The translations under genes were made by a program, and so were the position numbers. A stretch of 34,067 bases of DNA, taken from Acidobacteriaceae bacterium. Lineage in GTDB: Bacteria; Acidobacteriota; Terriglobia; Terriglobales; Acidobacteriaceae. Below are positions 15,254-23,273 of the stretch, in pieces (the first letter of the stretch is position 1; each line of letters starts with the position of its first letter). Location: positions 1 to 34,067 of the forward strand of contig DAHXOQ010000006.1 of NCBI GenBank assembly GCA_027364815.1, given 5' to 3'. The notes beneath the pieces were generated by a model. The model did not search any database and was not told the origin of the DNA. It saw nothing but the letters and a program-made list of their open reading frames with translations.

Positions 15254-15699
15254 GCTGCTACTTTCTTGAAACCACGGCCTTCGTCAGACTATTTGTACAG
15301 GAGACCGGAACTGACGAGCTCATTCGTTTAATGAGCAACACGGACGACAACGGAAAACTGATCTCAGCTGCGGCGCCTCTGGAGGTTTACGCGGCCCTAC
15401 GCCGCCGTGAGCGTGCCGGCGACATTCCTGCCCAGCAAGCCAATGAAGCACTTGATATTCTGCGTCTTGAAGCGGCCCGTATGGTCCAGCAGCCGCTGAA
15501 TCCAGCCGTCCTTGAAGCCGCGCGCCAATTGATCGACCGCCAGCCGAACCTGCGCACCTCAGAAGCGTTGCAGTTGGCAGCAGCATTGGCAGCGCGCGAT
15601 ATGTTCAACGGCATGGAAATTACCTTTGTGTCGACGGATGCGAAGCTGCTAGCCGCAGCCGAGAGTGAAGGTTTCCCAACGTTGAATCCGGCCAAGTAA
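15250..15699 (+). CDS. PIN-domain ribonuclease (VapC-like)
   Basis: The 149-residue protein has the PIN-domain order of acidic residues: CYFLETTAFVRLFV (E7, where most have Asp), APLEVYAALRRRE (E45), SEALQLAAALAAR (E105, usually Asp) and TFVSTDAKLLAAAESEGF (D130). VapC-type PIN proteins are Mg-dependent endoribonucleases. Two canonical Asp positions are Glu here, a change that could keep metal binding or weaken it. The GTG start overlaps the stop of the upstream gene, and a strong terminator closes the operon 26 bases after the stop, so the two genes form a self-contained bicistronic unit. It is probably a toxin-like or RNA-processing nuclease; activity is not provable from sequence. Confidence 0.85.
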   Translation: MSCYFLETTAFVRLFVQETGTDELIRLMSNTDDNGKLISAAAPLEVYAALRRRERAGDIPAQQANEALDILRLEAARMVQQPLNPAVLEAARQLIDRQPNLRTSEALQLAAALAARDMFNGMEITFVSTDAKLLAAAESEGFPTLNPAK

Positions 15700-15725
15700 T
15701 TTGTGAAAAGTACGAATAAAACAAG

Positions 15726-15755
15726 GGAGCGCAGAATATTTTCTGCGCTCCTTTT
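15726..15755 (+). terminator. Strong intrinsic terminator of the PIN operon
   Basis: GGAGCGCAGAA (15726-15736) pairs perfectly with TTCTGCGCTCC (15741-15751) around a TATT loop and is followed by TTTT. It lies between the PIN gene and the convergent TM2 gene. Confidence 0.93.
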
Positions 15756-15787
15756 AGTTTGTGCTGCTAAATTATGTGTTCTGCAAT

Positions 15788-16234
15788 TTACCCATTCAAC
15801 TGCGCGCCGCAACCTGCGCAGAAGCGCGAGCCGGCGGGATTGATGCGCTGGCAGCGTGGGCAACCGGCGAGCGTGTTCGCTTCAGCTGCACCGGGCATAT
15901 TGACGGTTACGTTCACGGGCTGAACCCAGGTTGGCATACTGATTCCAAGCGCGGCGGCGATGGCTGCAGCTTGTATCGCGTTGAACTCACGCACGCGACC
16001 CGGCATGAAGAAGCACTCGACGAAAGCGATGATCCAGACAATTGGCGTCCAGAAGAAGCAGAGATAGAGAATGCCGAGCCCGGTGCGGCGAAGATAAAAA
16101 TGATGCGCGCCAAAGCCGCCCAGGAAAAGCGCAAGAAGAATGCCGACGACCTCGTCGCGGCGAACCGCCTCGTACTGCTGATAGAAGAGCGTCTGCGTAT
16201 TCATGGGAGGCGCGTTGTAATAAGTAGTGCTCAT
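15788..16234 (-). CDS. TM2-domain membrane protein with C-terminal zinc ribbon
   Basis: The 148-residue protein has a polar N-terminus (NAPPMNTQTLFYQQYEAVRRD), a TM2 domain (about 29-75: ILLALFLGGFGAHHFYLRR, then GLGILYLCFFW, TPIVWIIAFVECF), a linker, and a zinc ribbon CPRCQRINPAGSRFCAGCG with two CxxC pairs near the end. TM2 domains have two membrane helices joined by a short turn; their function is not well defined. GAGGAG lies 9 bases before the ATG at 16234. It converges with the PIN operon, with the 15726 terminator between them. The plus-strand frame 15761-16294 is a shadow. Confidence 0.88.
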   Translation of the reverse strand: MSTTYYNAPPMNTQTLFYQQYEAVRRDEVVGILLALFLGGFGAHHFYLRRTGLGILYLCFFWTPIVWIIAFVECFFMPGRVREFNAIQAAAIAAALGISMPTWVQPVNVTVNMPGAAEANTLAGCPRCQRINPAGSRFCAGCGAQLNG

Positions 16235-16333
16235 TGGATTAACTCCTCACACACAGTTACGCAAAGTAGGGGGGATTGGTTCCCGAGTCCATAAAAGGCT
16301 GCGATTGTGTGTGAATTGTAACTTAGAAAAATT

Positions 16334-17410
16334 CTACTCGCCGCGTGTTGGGGGTTCAATGGAGGCGGATTCGCTCTTCACCGGGCGGCGGCGTGCGCGT
16401 GGCCTGGGCTGCGCTTGCGGCAGTGGTTCGTAAGTGTCGTAGACCGTGATGTGGAAGCAGGCTTGCTTGAACTCTTCTTCCACGTCGATCTGGCCTGCAT
16501 CCTGCAGTGGCAGCAGCCAGCGGCGCATCCAGGCAATCTCTTTTTTGCTCATCTTTGCTTTGGCAATGTCGATGCTCCCGCCGGTCAGATGCGGGCTGGC
16601 GACATCACCCTCGGCGGGCGCGGCGTTGCCGTTGACTCCGATCAATTTCCGCTGGTATTCAACCGTGCGCACAGCCGAAGTGACCATCAGCGGCGACTTG
16701 AACTCAGTTGCGTGAGCGTGCGCAAGATCAGTGAGAAAGTTGGCGGTCCACGGCCGGCAGTAGCGGCGATTCTCCGGCAGGCTGCCGTTGATTGCGAGTG
16801 AAACATTGGTGGGCACGGGTATGAGCAGACCCTCGGCAATGCGGTCGTTCAAGTCGTCTTCGTCGAGGATGCGCTCCAGGCCTTCGTCGTCAGAGCGGGT
16901 GTTCTGCCGCAGCAGCGATTCGTGCGAACCGCGCAGAGGGCTGGGCATGGCTTCAGCTAGTTCAAAGCGACGAGTGGGCGCGGCTGGCGCTTCAATGACG
17001 CCGCTGCGTTCTTCCGTCTCAGTCTCAATGCGTGCGCGCCGCCGGGCTTGCAGGTTGACCTCGCGCAGACGGGCGAGCCGGCGCTCAGCTGCAGTGGTGC
17101 GATGATGGGGGCCGGTGTGCAGGACAGCCGATGTAGCGTGCGCGGAGTTGCGCGCTCCCGTGGTTGATCTCTTCGTTCCTGTTGCGCTTCTGCTCTGTGC
17201 TGTCGAGCGAGCTGTGTGGCTTGCTGCGTGCGCATTTTTTTTGTTCGCTGCAGCGGAGGCAGATTTGTGCTGTGCCGGCGCATGTGACTTTTGATTTGAT
17301 TTTGAGCTTAATTTTGAGCTGGATTTTGAGACAGTAGAGGAGGATGTCGCGCTGGCCGTAGCCAAACACAACAGCATTACCGTGCACATCGCGAAAGCAA
17401 CGCGGCGCAT
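16334..17410 (-). CDS. DUF5715-type exported protein, M15 D,D-carboxypeptidase-like
   Basis: From the ATG at 17410 the product has 358 residues. It has a signal peptide (RRVAFAMCTVMLLCLATASA), a long Ser/Lys/Ala-rich basic linker (about 25-130), a cytosine-rich middle with Arg/Glu, and a C-terminal domain with TSAVRTVEYQRKL, SPHLTGGSIDI and CFHITVYDTY. SxHxxGxxxD plus a later His is the zinc-ligand pattern of M15 (VanY-like) peptidases, so murein trimming or binding is a plausible inference. The basic linker would suit contact with the wall or with anionic polymers. An alternative ATG at 17461 has GGAAGG 13 bases upstream and would give a longer, less canonical leader. The frame is open to 17563, but that stretch contains an AGTTCTC repeat and is unlikely to be coding. 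Confidence 0.82.
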   Translation of the reverse strand: MRRVAFAMCTVMLLCLATASATSSSTVSKSSSKLSSKSNQKSHAPAQHKSASAAANKKNAHAASHTARSTAQSRSATGTKRSTTGARNSAHATSAVLHTGPHHRTTAAERRLARLREVNLQARRRARIETETEERSGVIEAPAAPTRRFELAEAMPSPLRGSHESLLRQNTRSDDEGLERILDEDDLNDRIAEGLLIPVPTNVSLAINGSLPENRRYCRPWTANFLTDLAHAHATEFKSPLMVTSAVRTVEYQRKLIGVNGNAAPAEGDVASPHLTGGSIDIAKAKMSKKEIAWMRRWLLPLQDAGQIDVEEEFKQACFHITVYDTYEPLPQAQPRPRARRRPVKSESASIEPPTRGE

Positions 17411-17509
17411 AGGCAAAGTTCGAAGGATCCAGAGCACTTTCAGTGTAGCGCGTCCGCGCATGAGATTCGAGTACCTTCCCGTATGCCGCTTTGTCTGATA
17501 ACAAGGGAT

Positions 17510-17523
17510 AGTTCTCAGTTTGT
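17510..17523 (+). repeat. Heptanucleotide repeat AGTTCTC (two units)
   Basis: AGTTCTC followed by AGTTTGT in the spacer upstream of the DUF5715-type gene. It belongs to the same family as the arrays at 5106, 17671, 31420, 32240 and 32508. Confidence 0.6.
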
Positions 17524-17670
17524 AAACGGAGAAGCGGAGACAAATATGCTGCGCACTCCGCAATTGGAGCTGTTTCTATAAACACGTGCCTAACACTGAA
17601 GTTGCTTTAATTGTGCCTGGCGAGGACGTGCATAATGGACATTTCATAGATGGAGTTTGTAGAAACCAGA

Positions 17671-17691
17671 AATAACCGAGAACTGAGAACT
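17671..17691 (-). repeat. Heptanucleotide repeat AGTTCTC array at the end of the kinase gene
   Basis: Read on the minus strand the units are AGTTCTC, AGTTCTC and GGTTATT. The first two bases of the array are the AG of the kinase TAG stop codon, giving the junction TAGTTCTCAGTT that also ends the gene at 5107. Confidence 0.75.
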
Positions 17692-18655
17692 ATCTTTTAG
17701 CGAGGAAGAACATTAATGCAAAGAGAATGAATGGGATGGCGACGATTGCCGCGTAGAAGGCCAAACGGCGGGCGAGCGGCGAGCGGCGGCGCACTGGTGC
17801 GCGCGTAGCGCGGTCTTCGGCGCCGCCGATTTGGTCCTGATGCGTGAGGTCCCAGAGCATCTCGTGTGCGGTTGCGTAGCGATGGCGCGGATCACGTTCC
17901 AGCGCGCGATAGAGTACCTCTTCAAGCTGCGGGCTGATCTCGGGATTCAATTGTCGCGGCGGTGTCGGGTCATTGAGTACTCGATCATTCATCACAGTGA
18001 AGGGATTGGGGCCGGTGAAGGGCACCTGCCCGGTGAGCATCTCGTAAAAAATAATGCCGAGCGAATAAATGTCGCTGCGTGGGTCGCCGCGCTTGCCTTT
18101 TACCTGCTCGGGGCTGATGTAGTCAGGCGTGCCGAGTGTGTTTGAGAGATGCGTGAAGGTCAGCCGGTGCGCATCTTCCTTCATTGCGATGCCGAAGTCG
18201 ATGAGCTTGACGTTGTCATTCGCGCCGATCATGACGTTCTCGGGTTTCAGGTCGCGATGCACCACGCCATGCTTGTGCAGATAATCGAGCGCGTCGGCGA
18301 TTTGCAGGGCGATGTTCGTCGCGCGGTCAATCGGCAGCTTGCCATGTTCTTTCAAAAGATCACGCAACAGGCAGCCATCGATCCACTCCATCGCCATGTA
18401 AACGCGCGAGCGGCCTTCGGAAGGAAAAACTTTGACGACGCCGGGATGGTCCATCTGCTGGCCGATTGTCTCTTCGCGATGGAAACGGTCATAGAGGACC
18501 GGGTCGGCTTCCATCTCCGGATGCGGAATTTTGATGGCGACAGTTTCGCCCGTATCCAGAAACGTCGCACGATAGAGCGTAGACATGCCGCTGCGCGCAA
18601 CCGTGGAGTCGATGCGGTAGTGGTCGAGTGTATCGCCGGTGTCGAGGGTGCGCAT
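17690..18655 (-). CDS. Membrane-anchored serine/threonine protein kinase (Hanks type)
   Basis: The 321-residue protein (ATG 18655; an in-frame TTG lies at 18667) has a full kinase domain: VAIKIPHPE (catalytic Lys), REETIGQQMDHPGVV (alpha-C), GVVHRDLKPEN, LIDFGIA, and the activation segment ending GTPDYISPEQ. The glycine-rich loop is degenerate: VARSGMSTLY keeps a single Gly where GxGxxG is usual. A short basic juxtamembrane segment (RRRSPLARR) leads to one C-terminal membrane helix with almost nothing outside the cell, so there is no PASTA or other sensor domain. The PP2C phosphatase lies 75 bases upstream on the same strand, so the pair is probably a cotranscribed kinase/phosphatase module. 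The stop codon lies in a heptamer repeat. Confidence 0.92.
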   Translation of the reverse strand: MRTLDTGDTLDHYRIDSTVARSGMSTLYRATFLDTGETVAIKIPHPEMEADPVLYDRFHREETIGQQMDHPGVVKVFPSEGRSRVYMAMEWIDGCLLRDLLKEHGKLPIDRATNIALQIADALDYLHKHGVVHRDLKPENVMIGANDNVKLIDFGIAMKEDAHRLTFTHLSNTLGTPDYISPEQVKGKRGDPRSDIYSLGIIFYEMLTGQVPFTGPNPFTVMNDRVLNDPTPPRQLNPEISPQLEEVLYRALERDPRHRYATAHEMLWDLTHQDQIGGAEDRATRAPVRRRSPLARRLAFYAAIVAIPFILFALMFFLAKR

Positions 18656-18730
18656 TGATTTAGCCAAGATTATTCTTTCACGGGTTGCGTAAAGAAAAAA
18701 TCAGGGAAGCTGATTAGCCAATATGCGCTC

Positions 18731-19546
18731 TCAGCCATTGATTCCCGGCAATCGGTAAGGCCGTCCCCGATAAAGCCCGATGCGCTCAATTTTTTTGACG
18801 CGCGCCAAGATTACGGTTGCGTTGTCAGAGCCATCGGCTGCTGTTGCCTCATCCGTTAGTTGCAGTGCAATCTCGGCAAGCGGCTTGTTTTGCGCGCAGA
18901 TGATTGCAATACGCCTCTCGGAGAGTGCGCCGTGAAGGCCGTCAGAACAAAGCAGTAAAACGTCGCCGGGTTCGACCGGAGTGCTGATGAGATCGGGGGC
19001 GACAAAAATCTCAAGGCCGAGTGAGCGGGTGAGAGCATGCTTATTGACTTCGCCGATTTCTCCAAATTGGGCAAGCAGCGCCTGGTCGTTCTGCACATTG
19101 TGGTCGCGCGTAAGCTGGAGCGCATCAGGAAATGGTTTGGCGGGACGGATGCGGTAACAGCGCGAATCGCCGACATGCGCGACGTGCGCGTGGTCGTAGC
19201 GCAAAGCGCAGGCCACAATCGTGGTGGCCATCGATTGACCCGTCCCCTTTTGCTCTTCAGAGCGGGCGACGATGCGCTCGTTAGCGGTGCGGATCAACTC
19301 GGCGAGAAGGGTTGCCGGCGGAGTATCTGCGGCAGCTTCAGGAAATCCAGCGGTCATAGTTTCGATTGCAATCGCTGATGCAACTTCGCCGAAGTCGTGG
19401 CCGCCAACGCCATCAGCCAGCGCGAGCAACCAGCCATGCGAGCGTTTCAATGCGCGCGTCTCTGGAGTCCAACTGCCGAAGGCATCTTCATTGTGGTCGC
19501 GGATACGGCCCACGTTCGTCGAGTGCGCAAGTTCAACTTCCATCAT
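18731..19546 (-). CDS. PP2C-family protein serine/threonine phosphatase
   Basis: The 271-residue cytosolic PPM/PP2C enzyme carries the standard metal-binding motifs: GRIRDHNEDAF near the N-terminus, LALADGVGGHDFGEVAS with Asp45, AHVGDSRCYRIR, LTRDHN, LLLCSDGLHGAL and DGSDNATVILARV near the C-terminus. It probably reverses phosphorylation by the kinase encoded downstream (18655-17690). It starts with two Met codons (19546 and 19543); an AGGA lies about 10 bases upstream. It is separated from the upstream permease gene by an intrinsic terminator, so the phosphatase-kinase pair should have its own promoter in the 19547-19607 interval. Confidence 0.93.
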   Translation of the reverse strand: MMEVELAHSTNVGRIRDHNEDAFGSWTPETRALKRSHGWLLALADGVGGHDFGEVASAIAIETMTAGFPEAAADTPPATLLAELIRTANERIVARSEEQKGTGQSMATTIVACALRYDHAHVAHVGDSRCYRIRPAKPFPDALQLTRDHNVQNDQALLAQFGEIGEVNKHALTRSLGLEIFVAPDLISTPVEPGDVLLLCSDGLHGALSERRIAIICAQNKPLAEIALQLTDEATAADGSDNATVILARVKKIERIGLYRGRPYRLPGING

Positions 19547-19607
19547 GGCGGTTGTATCCTGCTTTAATCATCGCTGATAGCGGAGTAGAAAACAAAATTG
19601 AAGAGAT

Positions 19608-19640
19608 AAAAAAAGTAGGAGAGCTTTTTGAAGGCTCTCC
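19608..19640 (-). terminator. Intrinsic terminator of the permease gene
   Basis: On the minus strand GGAGAGC pairs with GCTCTCC around a nine-base loop, then TAC and seven T residues follow. It lies about 50 bases after the permease stop and upstream of the PP2C gene. Confidence 0.85.
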
Positions 19641-19690
19641 TTCGTTCTGAAAAAATTACAGTTTTAGGAGACCGTATGAGGATGCGAAGC

Positions 19691-21481
19691 TCATGCGGAC
19701 TTTGTTGCCAGCAGGGACTTGCCCTTTTTCTTGCTGGAAGAGACGAAGTAAATGCCGCCATAGAGGCCCCATGCGCCGGCGATGCCGAGTGCGAGGAAGG
19801 GCTCCTTCCAGGTTCCGATTCCGATGAAGGGCAGAACCAGGTAGGCGATCATGCAGGCGACGTTGGCCAGCAGCCCGAAGACAGGAATGGCGACGTGGAA
19901 GATGAAGTTGTGTTTCGGATGCTTCCAGTAAGCGACGATGCAGAGAGCGCAACTGAGCGCATACAGAATAAAAGTTCCGAAGTTTGAAGTCAGCGTAATC
20001 GCGAGTAGCGAGTTGGGCATCGCGGCCATCGCGTCATGCGAAGTGTAACCGAAGCTTGAGAAGATCCCCGGCGGCAGAGCTTTGATGGCAACGTCAGTCG
20101 GAGCGCCACCATCGCCGAAGGGCATGATGACCGCAACGCAACCGACGATTGCAGAGATAATAGCCAGCGTCCAGATTGCGCGGTGCGGCGTAAAGTTTTT
20201 TGAGTGCAGCAGGCCGAAGTGCTCCGGCGCTTCGTCGTCCTTGCCCATCGAGTAGGTCACGCGCGCCGCCGTGTTCATGCAGCTCAGGGTGGTTCCAATC
20301 AGCGCGAGGAAGACCGTGAAGGCCTCGGCGAGCATGAAGATGCGGCCATTGCCGGGACCAAAGAGCGCGTCGCCAACAATGACCATCATGTCTCCGATGG
20401 GCGCAGCAGAGCCTTGTGCGCTGACCATTGAATAACCCGAGTTCAGAAAGTAGTTGGCCGCGAAATATTCAAAGAGATAGAAGACGACTCCCTGTATGAG
20501 CAGCGAGAGAATCACGGCGATGGGAATATGGCTGGCTTTTTTGGCCTCGTTGCCCATCGTAGTCACGGATTCAAAACCCACCAAGATCAAAATCGCAACA
20601 GTGGCCTGCAGCAGCACCCACGACCAGTTGTGCGGACTGATGACCGAGATTTTGTTCGGATGCGTCAGGAAGTTTCCGCTCGCATCCGAGTTGGGGTAAC
20701 TGATCTTGAAGGGCACAGGCTTGCCGGCTGAATCAAGCTTGGGCAGCGGAACGCCGTTTGCGTCGCGCAGCACCGTGTCAGTCGAGACACCGTTGACCAC
20801 ATCCGTTTTCACCTGGAACTCGTATTTGTAGGCCTCGCCGCTGGTCGAATCGAACTGCCATGCTTCAGAACCCGGAGGATGGCTGAGGCGATAGTTGAGC
20901 GCGATGACGGAGAAGATCAAGAGCGCTGCAATCTGAATAATATTGATGACGAGGTTGACGTTCGTCGAACTGGAAACACCGCGATAGCCGATGTACGCAA
21001 CAACAAATGAAAAAATAACCGCCGCGCTCATCATGAAGAGGGGCCCGGGATTGGACGCGCTGATGAAGTTCGGCCAGATGGTGCCAGTGACATAGCCGAT
21101 CAAGATTCCCATTGTCCCGACCATCACGCCGGGGTAGATCCAGTAATAAAGGTGCGAACCCCATCCAACGATGAACTTAGAGAGCCGCGCATATTTGAAA
21201 ACTTTGTCGCGCGAGAGGAAAGCCTGCTCGGCAAAATAATAAGACGAGCCGGTGCCGGGGTAGAGCTTGGCCATCTCGGCGTAACAAACCGCAGTGGCCA
21301 GGCAGAGCAGCAGCGCGGCGATAATGCCCCACCACATGCTGGGCCCGGATACTCCGGTAGTCGCCTGAATATAAAACGTGAGCCAGAGGAAGGCGCCGGG
21401 GGCGATGCGCGCCATTGCGTTGCTTGTCAGCCCGGTAAGGCCTAATGTGCGTTTCATTTCGCCGGATGGTTGTTCTGCCAT
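19691..21481 (-). CDS. APC-superfamily amino acid permease
   Basis: The 596-residue polytopic protein matches the amino acid-polyamine-organocation family. TLGLTGLTSNAMARIAPGAF and the Glu/Tyr-containing TAVCYAEMAKLYPGTGSSYYF represent helices 1 and 2. GFESVTTMGNEAKKASHIP is the helix-6 signature, and GTTLSCMNTAARVTYSMGKD lies near helix 8. About 12 helices are expected. An unusually long polar loop (about residues 200-285, from PPGSEAWQFDS to LTHPNKISVIS) precedes the helix-6 region and should lie outside the membrane; most APC permeases have a short loop there. The substrate is not deducible. AGGAG is 7 bases before the ATG at 21481. It is transcribed alone between a divergent hydrolase gene and its own terminator. 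Confidence 0.9.
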   Translation of the reverse strand: MAEQPSGEMKRTLGLTGLTSNAMARIAPGAFLWLTFYIQATTGVSGPSMWWGIIAALLLCLATAVCYAEMAKLYPGTGSSYYFAEQAFLSRDKVFKYARLSKFIVGWGSHLYYWIYPGVMVGTMGILIGYVTGTIWPNFISASNPGPLFMMSAAVIFSFVVAYIGYRGVSSSTNVNLVINIIQIAALLIFSVIALNYRLSHPPGSEAWQFDSTSGEAYKYEFQVKTDVVNGVSTDTVLRDANGVPLPKLDSAGKPVPFKISYPNSDASGNFLTHPNKISVISPHNWSWVLLQATVAILILVGFESVTTMGNEAKKASHIPIAVILSLLIQGVVFYLFEYFAANYFLNSGYSMVSAQGSAAPIGDMMVIVGDALFGPGNGRIFMLAEAFTVFLALIGTTLSCMNTAARVTYSMGKDDEAPEHFGLLHSKNFTPHRAIWTLAIISAIVGCVAVIMPFGDGGAPTDVAIKALPPGIFSSFGYTSHDAMAAMPNSLLAITLTSNFGTFILYALSCALCIVAYWKHPKHNFIFHVAIPVFGLLANVACMIAYLVLPFIGIGTWKEPFLALGIAGAWGLYGGIYFVSSSKKKGKSLLATKSA

Positions 21482-21914
21482 GGTCAGACTCCTTTATGTT
21501 GATTTCAAAATTTGCTGCAACTTTGAATTGACGTTTGCCGGCAAATTCTCAGTGATTCAGATGAGCTTCGACTGCGCAATCGGAGAGGGTATTCTCTGAA
21601 GGCAGTTGATTATTTTCTGTTCAACAAAATGCTTTCGAAATGAAAGCGAAAAAGGAAAATGCCGGTCTGCGGTGCGACTCTCCGGTCAAATGAAGGAAGC
21701 CCGGCCCGCGTCAAAGACACGAGGGACACTCCACAAATCGGATGCTGTTCTTATTGTTTTACCGATATTTGTTGCCGATGGCATAAGTAGTCCATAAAAT
21801 TTAGAACAAGGATTCATAAGGCCTTATGCGGTGAAGTTGCGATCTGCACGATTTTGTGTGCTTGTTGGGGCATCGTTCGTGTAGGTTTGTAAACAATCAT
21901 CAAGGCGATTTCAA
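21482..21914. other. Divergent intergenic region between permease and hydrolase genes
   Basis: This 433-base gap should hold promoters for both flanking genes. I see no convincing promoter pair, operator palindrome or small gene. The plus-strand frame 21606-21797 lacks a ribosome site and recognisable features. Confidence 0.5.
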
Positions 21915-23132
21915 GTGAAGATGAAGTTTCGCACTCCTATTCCGGCGAGCGGTGCACTGCACTCATGGATCTCACTCGCTCTCTGTCTGATCTTCGCGCT
22001 CTTCGTTATCTCACCTGCCCACGCCAGCAAAACATCGCAAAAAAAAATCAAAAACTTGCCTCCGCAAGAGACGGGTTTCCTCAACCGCTCCCTCATGCTC
22101 CACGGAGTCATTTACAAATACCAGGTCTATCTCCCTGCCGAGTGGAAGCGCGATGACGGCAAGCAGTGGCCCATCATTCTCTTTCTCCACGGGCGTGGCG
22201 AACGCGGCTCTGAGGGGATGTGGCAAACACAAATTGGCCTGCCCATGGCGGTTCGCGACCATCCGGAACGCTGGCCCTTCATTATCGTCATGCCGCAATG
22301 CCCGCTCAATCGCTACTGGACCGATCTTGAAGCGCTCACCATCGCCATGGTGGCTCTCGATCAGGAGACAGCCGAGTTCCACGCCGATCTGGACCACACT
22401 TATCTCACTGGACTCTCACTCGGTGGTTACGGCGCATGGGAGCTGGCACGCTCACATCCGCAACGCTGGGCAGCCGTGGCAATTCTGGCCGGCGGTATCT
22501 TCTGGAGCTACGAGCCTGAGCGCTGGAAGCAGCAAACCACTCTGCCGCAGGAGTATGCTCGCGCCGTCGGCAAGCTCCCCATCTGGCTCTTCCACGGCAC
22601 TGACGATTCAACCGTCCTACCCAAGCAAAGCGAGCTGATGTTTGAAGCCGTCAAGAACGCCGGTGGCCATATTCGCCTCTGGGAGTACCAGGGCCTCAAG
22701 CACGATTGCTGGACCCGCGCCTACCACGCACCCGAGCTCCCCCGCTGGCTCCTTGAACATCGCGGCGGAAAAACACCCATACCTGTGCACATGGCCGCCA
22801 ATGAGCGCTTGCTGATACCACTGCACCCGCCGGAGATCAAGCTGCCCATTCAACTTCTGGATACCTTTGTCGGCGAGTATACGGAGGGCGGCAGCGAGTT
22901 GCCTTTGGTCATCTATCGCCAGGGCGACCAACTTTTCCAGAAGACGCCTCAAGGGGTGGTTACAGCATTAGCGGCAGAATCCACGTCGGTTTTCTTCTTC
23001 CTGAACGCAGGCCAGACACGCATTATTTTTGAGCACGATGCAGAGGGCAAAGTCAGCGGCTTCCTCTATCATGATGACCGCAGCGAAGGCCATTGGGAAC
23101 TAGTGAAGCCCACCGCGCGTAGTGTTAATTGA
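21915..23132 (+). CDS. Exported alpha/beta hydrolase (esterase-like) with C-terminal beta domain
   Basis: The protein of 405 residues has a signal peptide (SLALCLIFALFVISPAHA) and an alpha/beta-hydrolase domain (about 65-290). Visible motifs are WPIILFLHGRGERGSEG (oxyanion region), the nucleophile elbow GLSLGGYGAW (Ser168), the likely acid in WLFHGTDDSTV and the catalytic His in QGLKHDCW. These resemble prolyl-oligopeptidase or feruloyl-esterase-type exported hydrolases. A C-terminal domain of about 85 residues (FVGEYTEGG... IFEHDAEGKVSGFLYHD) resembles DUF3471-like beta barrels found behind such hydrolases. Start choice: the GTG at 21915 has AAGG 9 bases upstream; the ATG at 21921 is the alternative. 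The substrate is unknown. It is monocistronic, divergent from the permease. Confidence 0.88.
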   Translation: MKMKFRTPIPASGALHSWISLALCLIFALFVISPAHASKTSQKKIKNLPPQETGFLNRSLMLHGVIYKYQVYLPAEWKRDDGKQWPIILFLHGRGERGSEGMWQTQIGLPMAVRDHPERWPFIIVMPQCPLNRYWTDLEALTIAMVALDQETAEFHADLDHTYLTGLSLGGYGAWELARSHPQRWAAVAILAGGIFWSYEPERWKQQTTLPQEYARAVGKLPIWLFHGTDDSTVLPKQSELMFEAVKNAGGHIRLWEYQGLKHDCWTRAYHAPELPRWLLEHRGGKTPIPVHMAANERLLIPLHPPEIKLPIQLLDTFVGEYTEGGSELPLVIYRQGDQLFQKTPQGVVTALAAESTSVFFFLNAGQTRIIFEHDAEGKVSGFLYHDDRSEGHWELVKPTARSVN

Positions 23133-23186
23133 GGCTTCTGAGGGGTTGATTCCACCACTGAAATGAAAACTTACGGAGGGTGCAGC

Positions 23187-23238
23187 AGCCTTAAGGCTAC
23201 TGAATTCAATCCCTGAATGACCCGGCCTTCAGGCCCGG
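23187..23238. repeat. Pair of small hairpins in the spacer after the hydrolase gene
   Basis: AGCCTTAAGGCT (23187-23198) is a perfect 12-base palindrome, and CCCGGCCTTCAGGCCCGG (23221-23238) forms a short hairpin with a TTCA loop. Neither has a T-run, though one of them may still mark the end of the hydrolase transcript. Paired hairpins of this flavour look like an interspersed element; only one copy is seen here. Confidence 0.4.
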
Positions 23239-23273
23239 TTTACCTCTGAAGCCGGCAACAAGGAGATTCAATT

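Noticed and set aside
21606..21797. Plus-strand frame of 63 residues between the permease and hydrolase genes
   Set aside because: No ribosome site, no membrane helix or domain, and nothing in its context supports it.
23162..23215. 17-residue frame starting MKTYGGCSSLK after the hydrolase gene
   Set aside because: It is produced by the palindrome-rich spacer (AGCCTTAAGGCT), has no ribosome site, and is too short.
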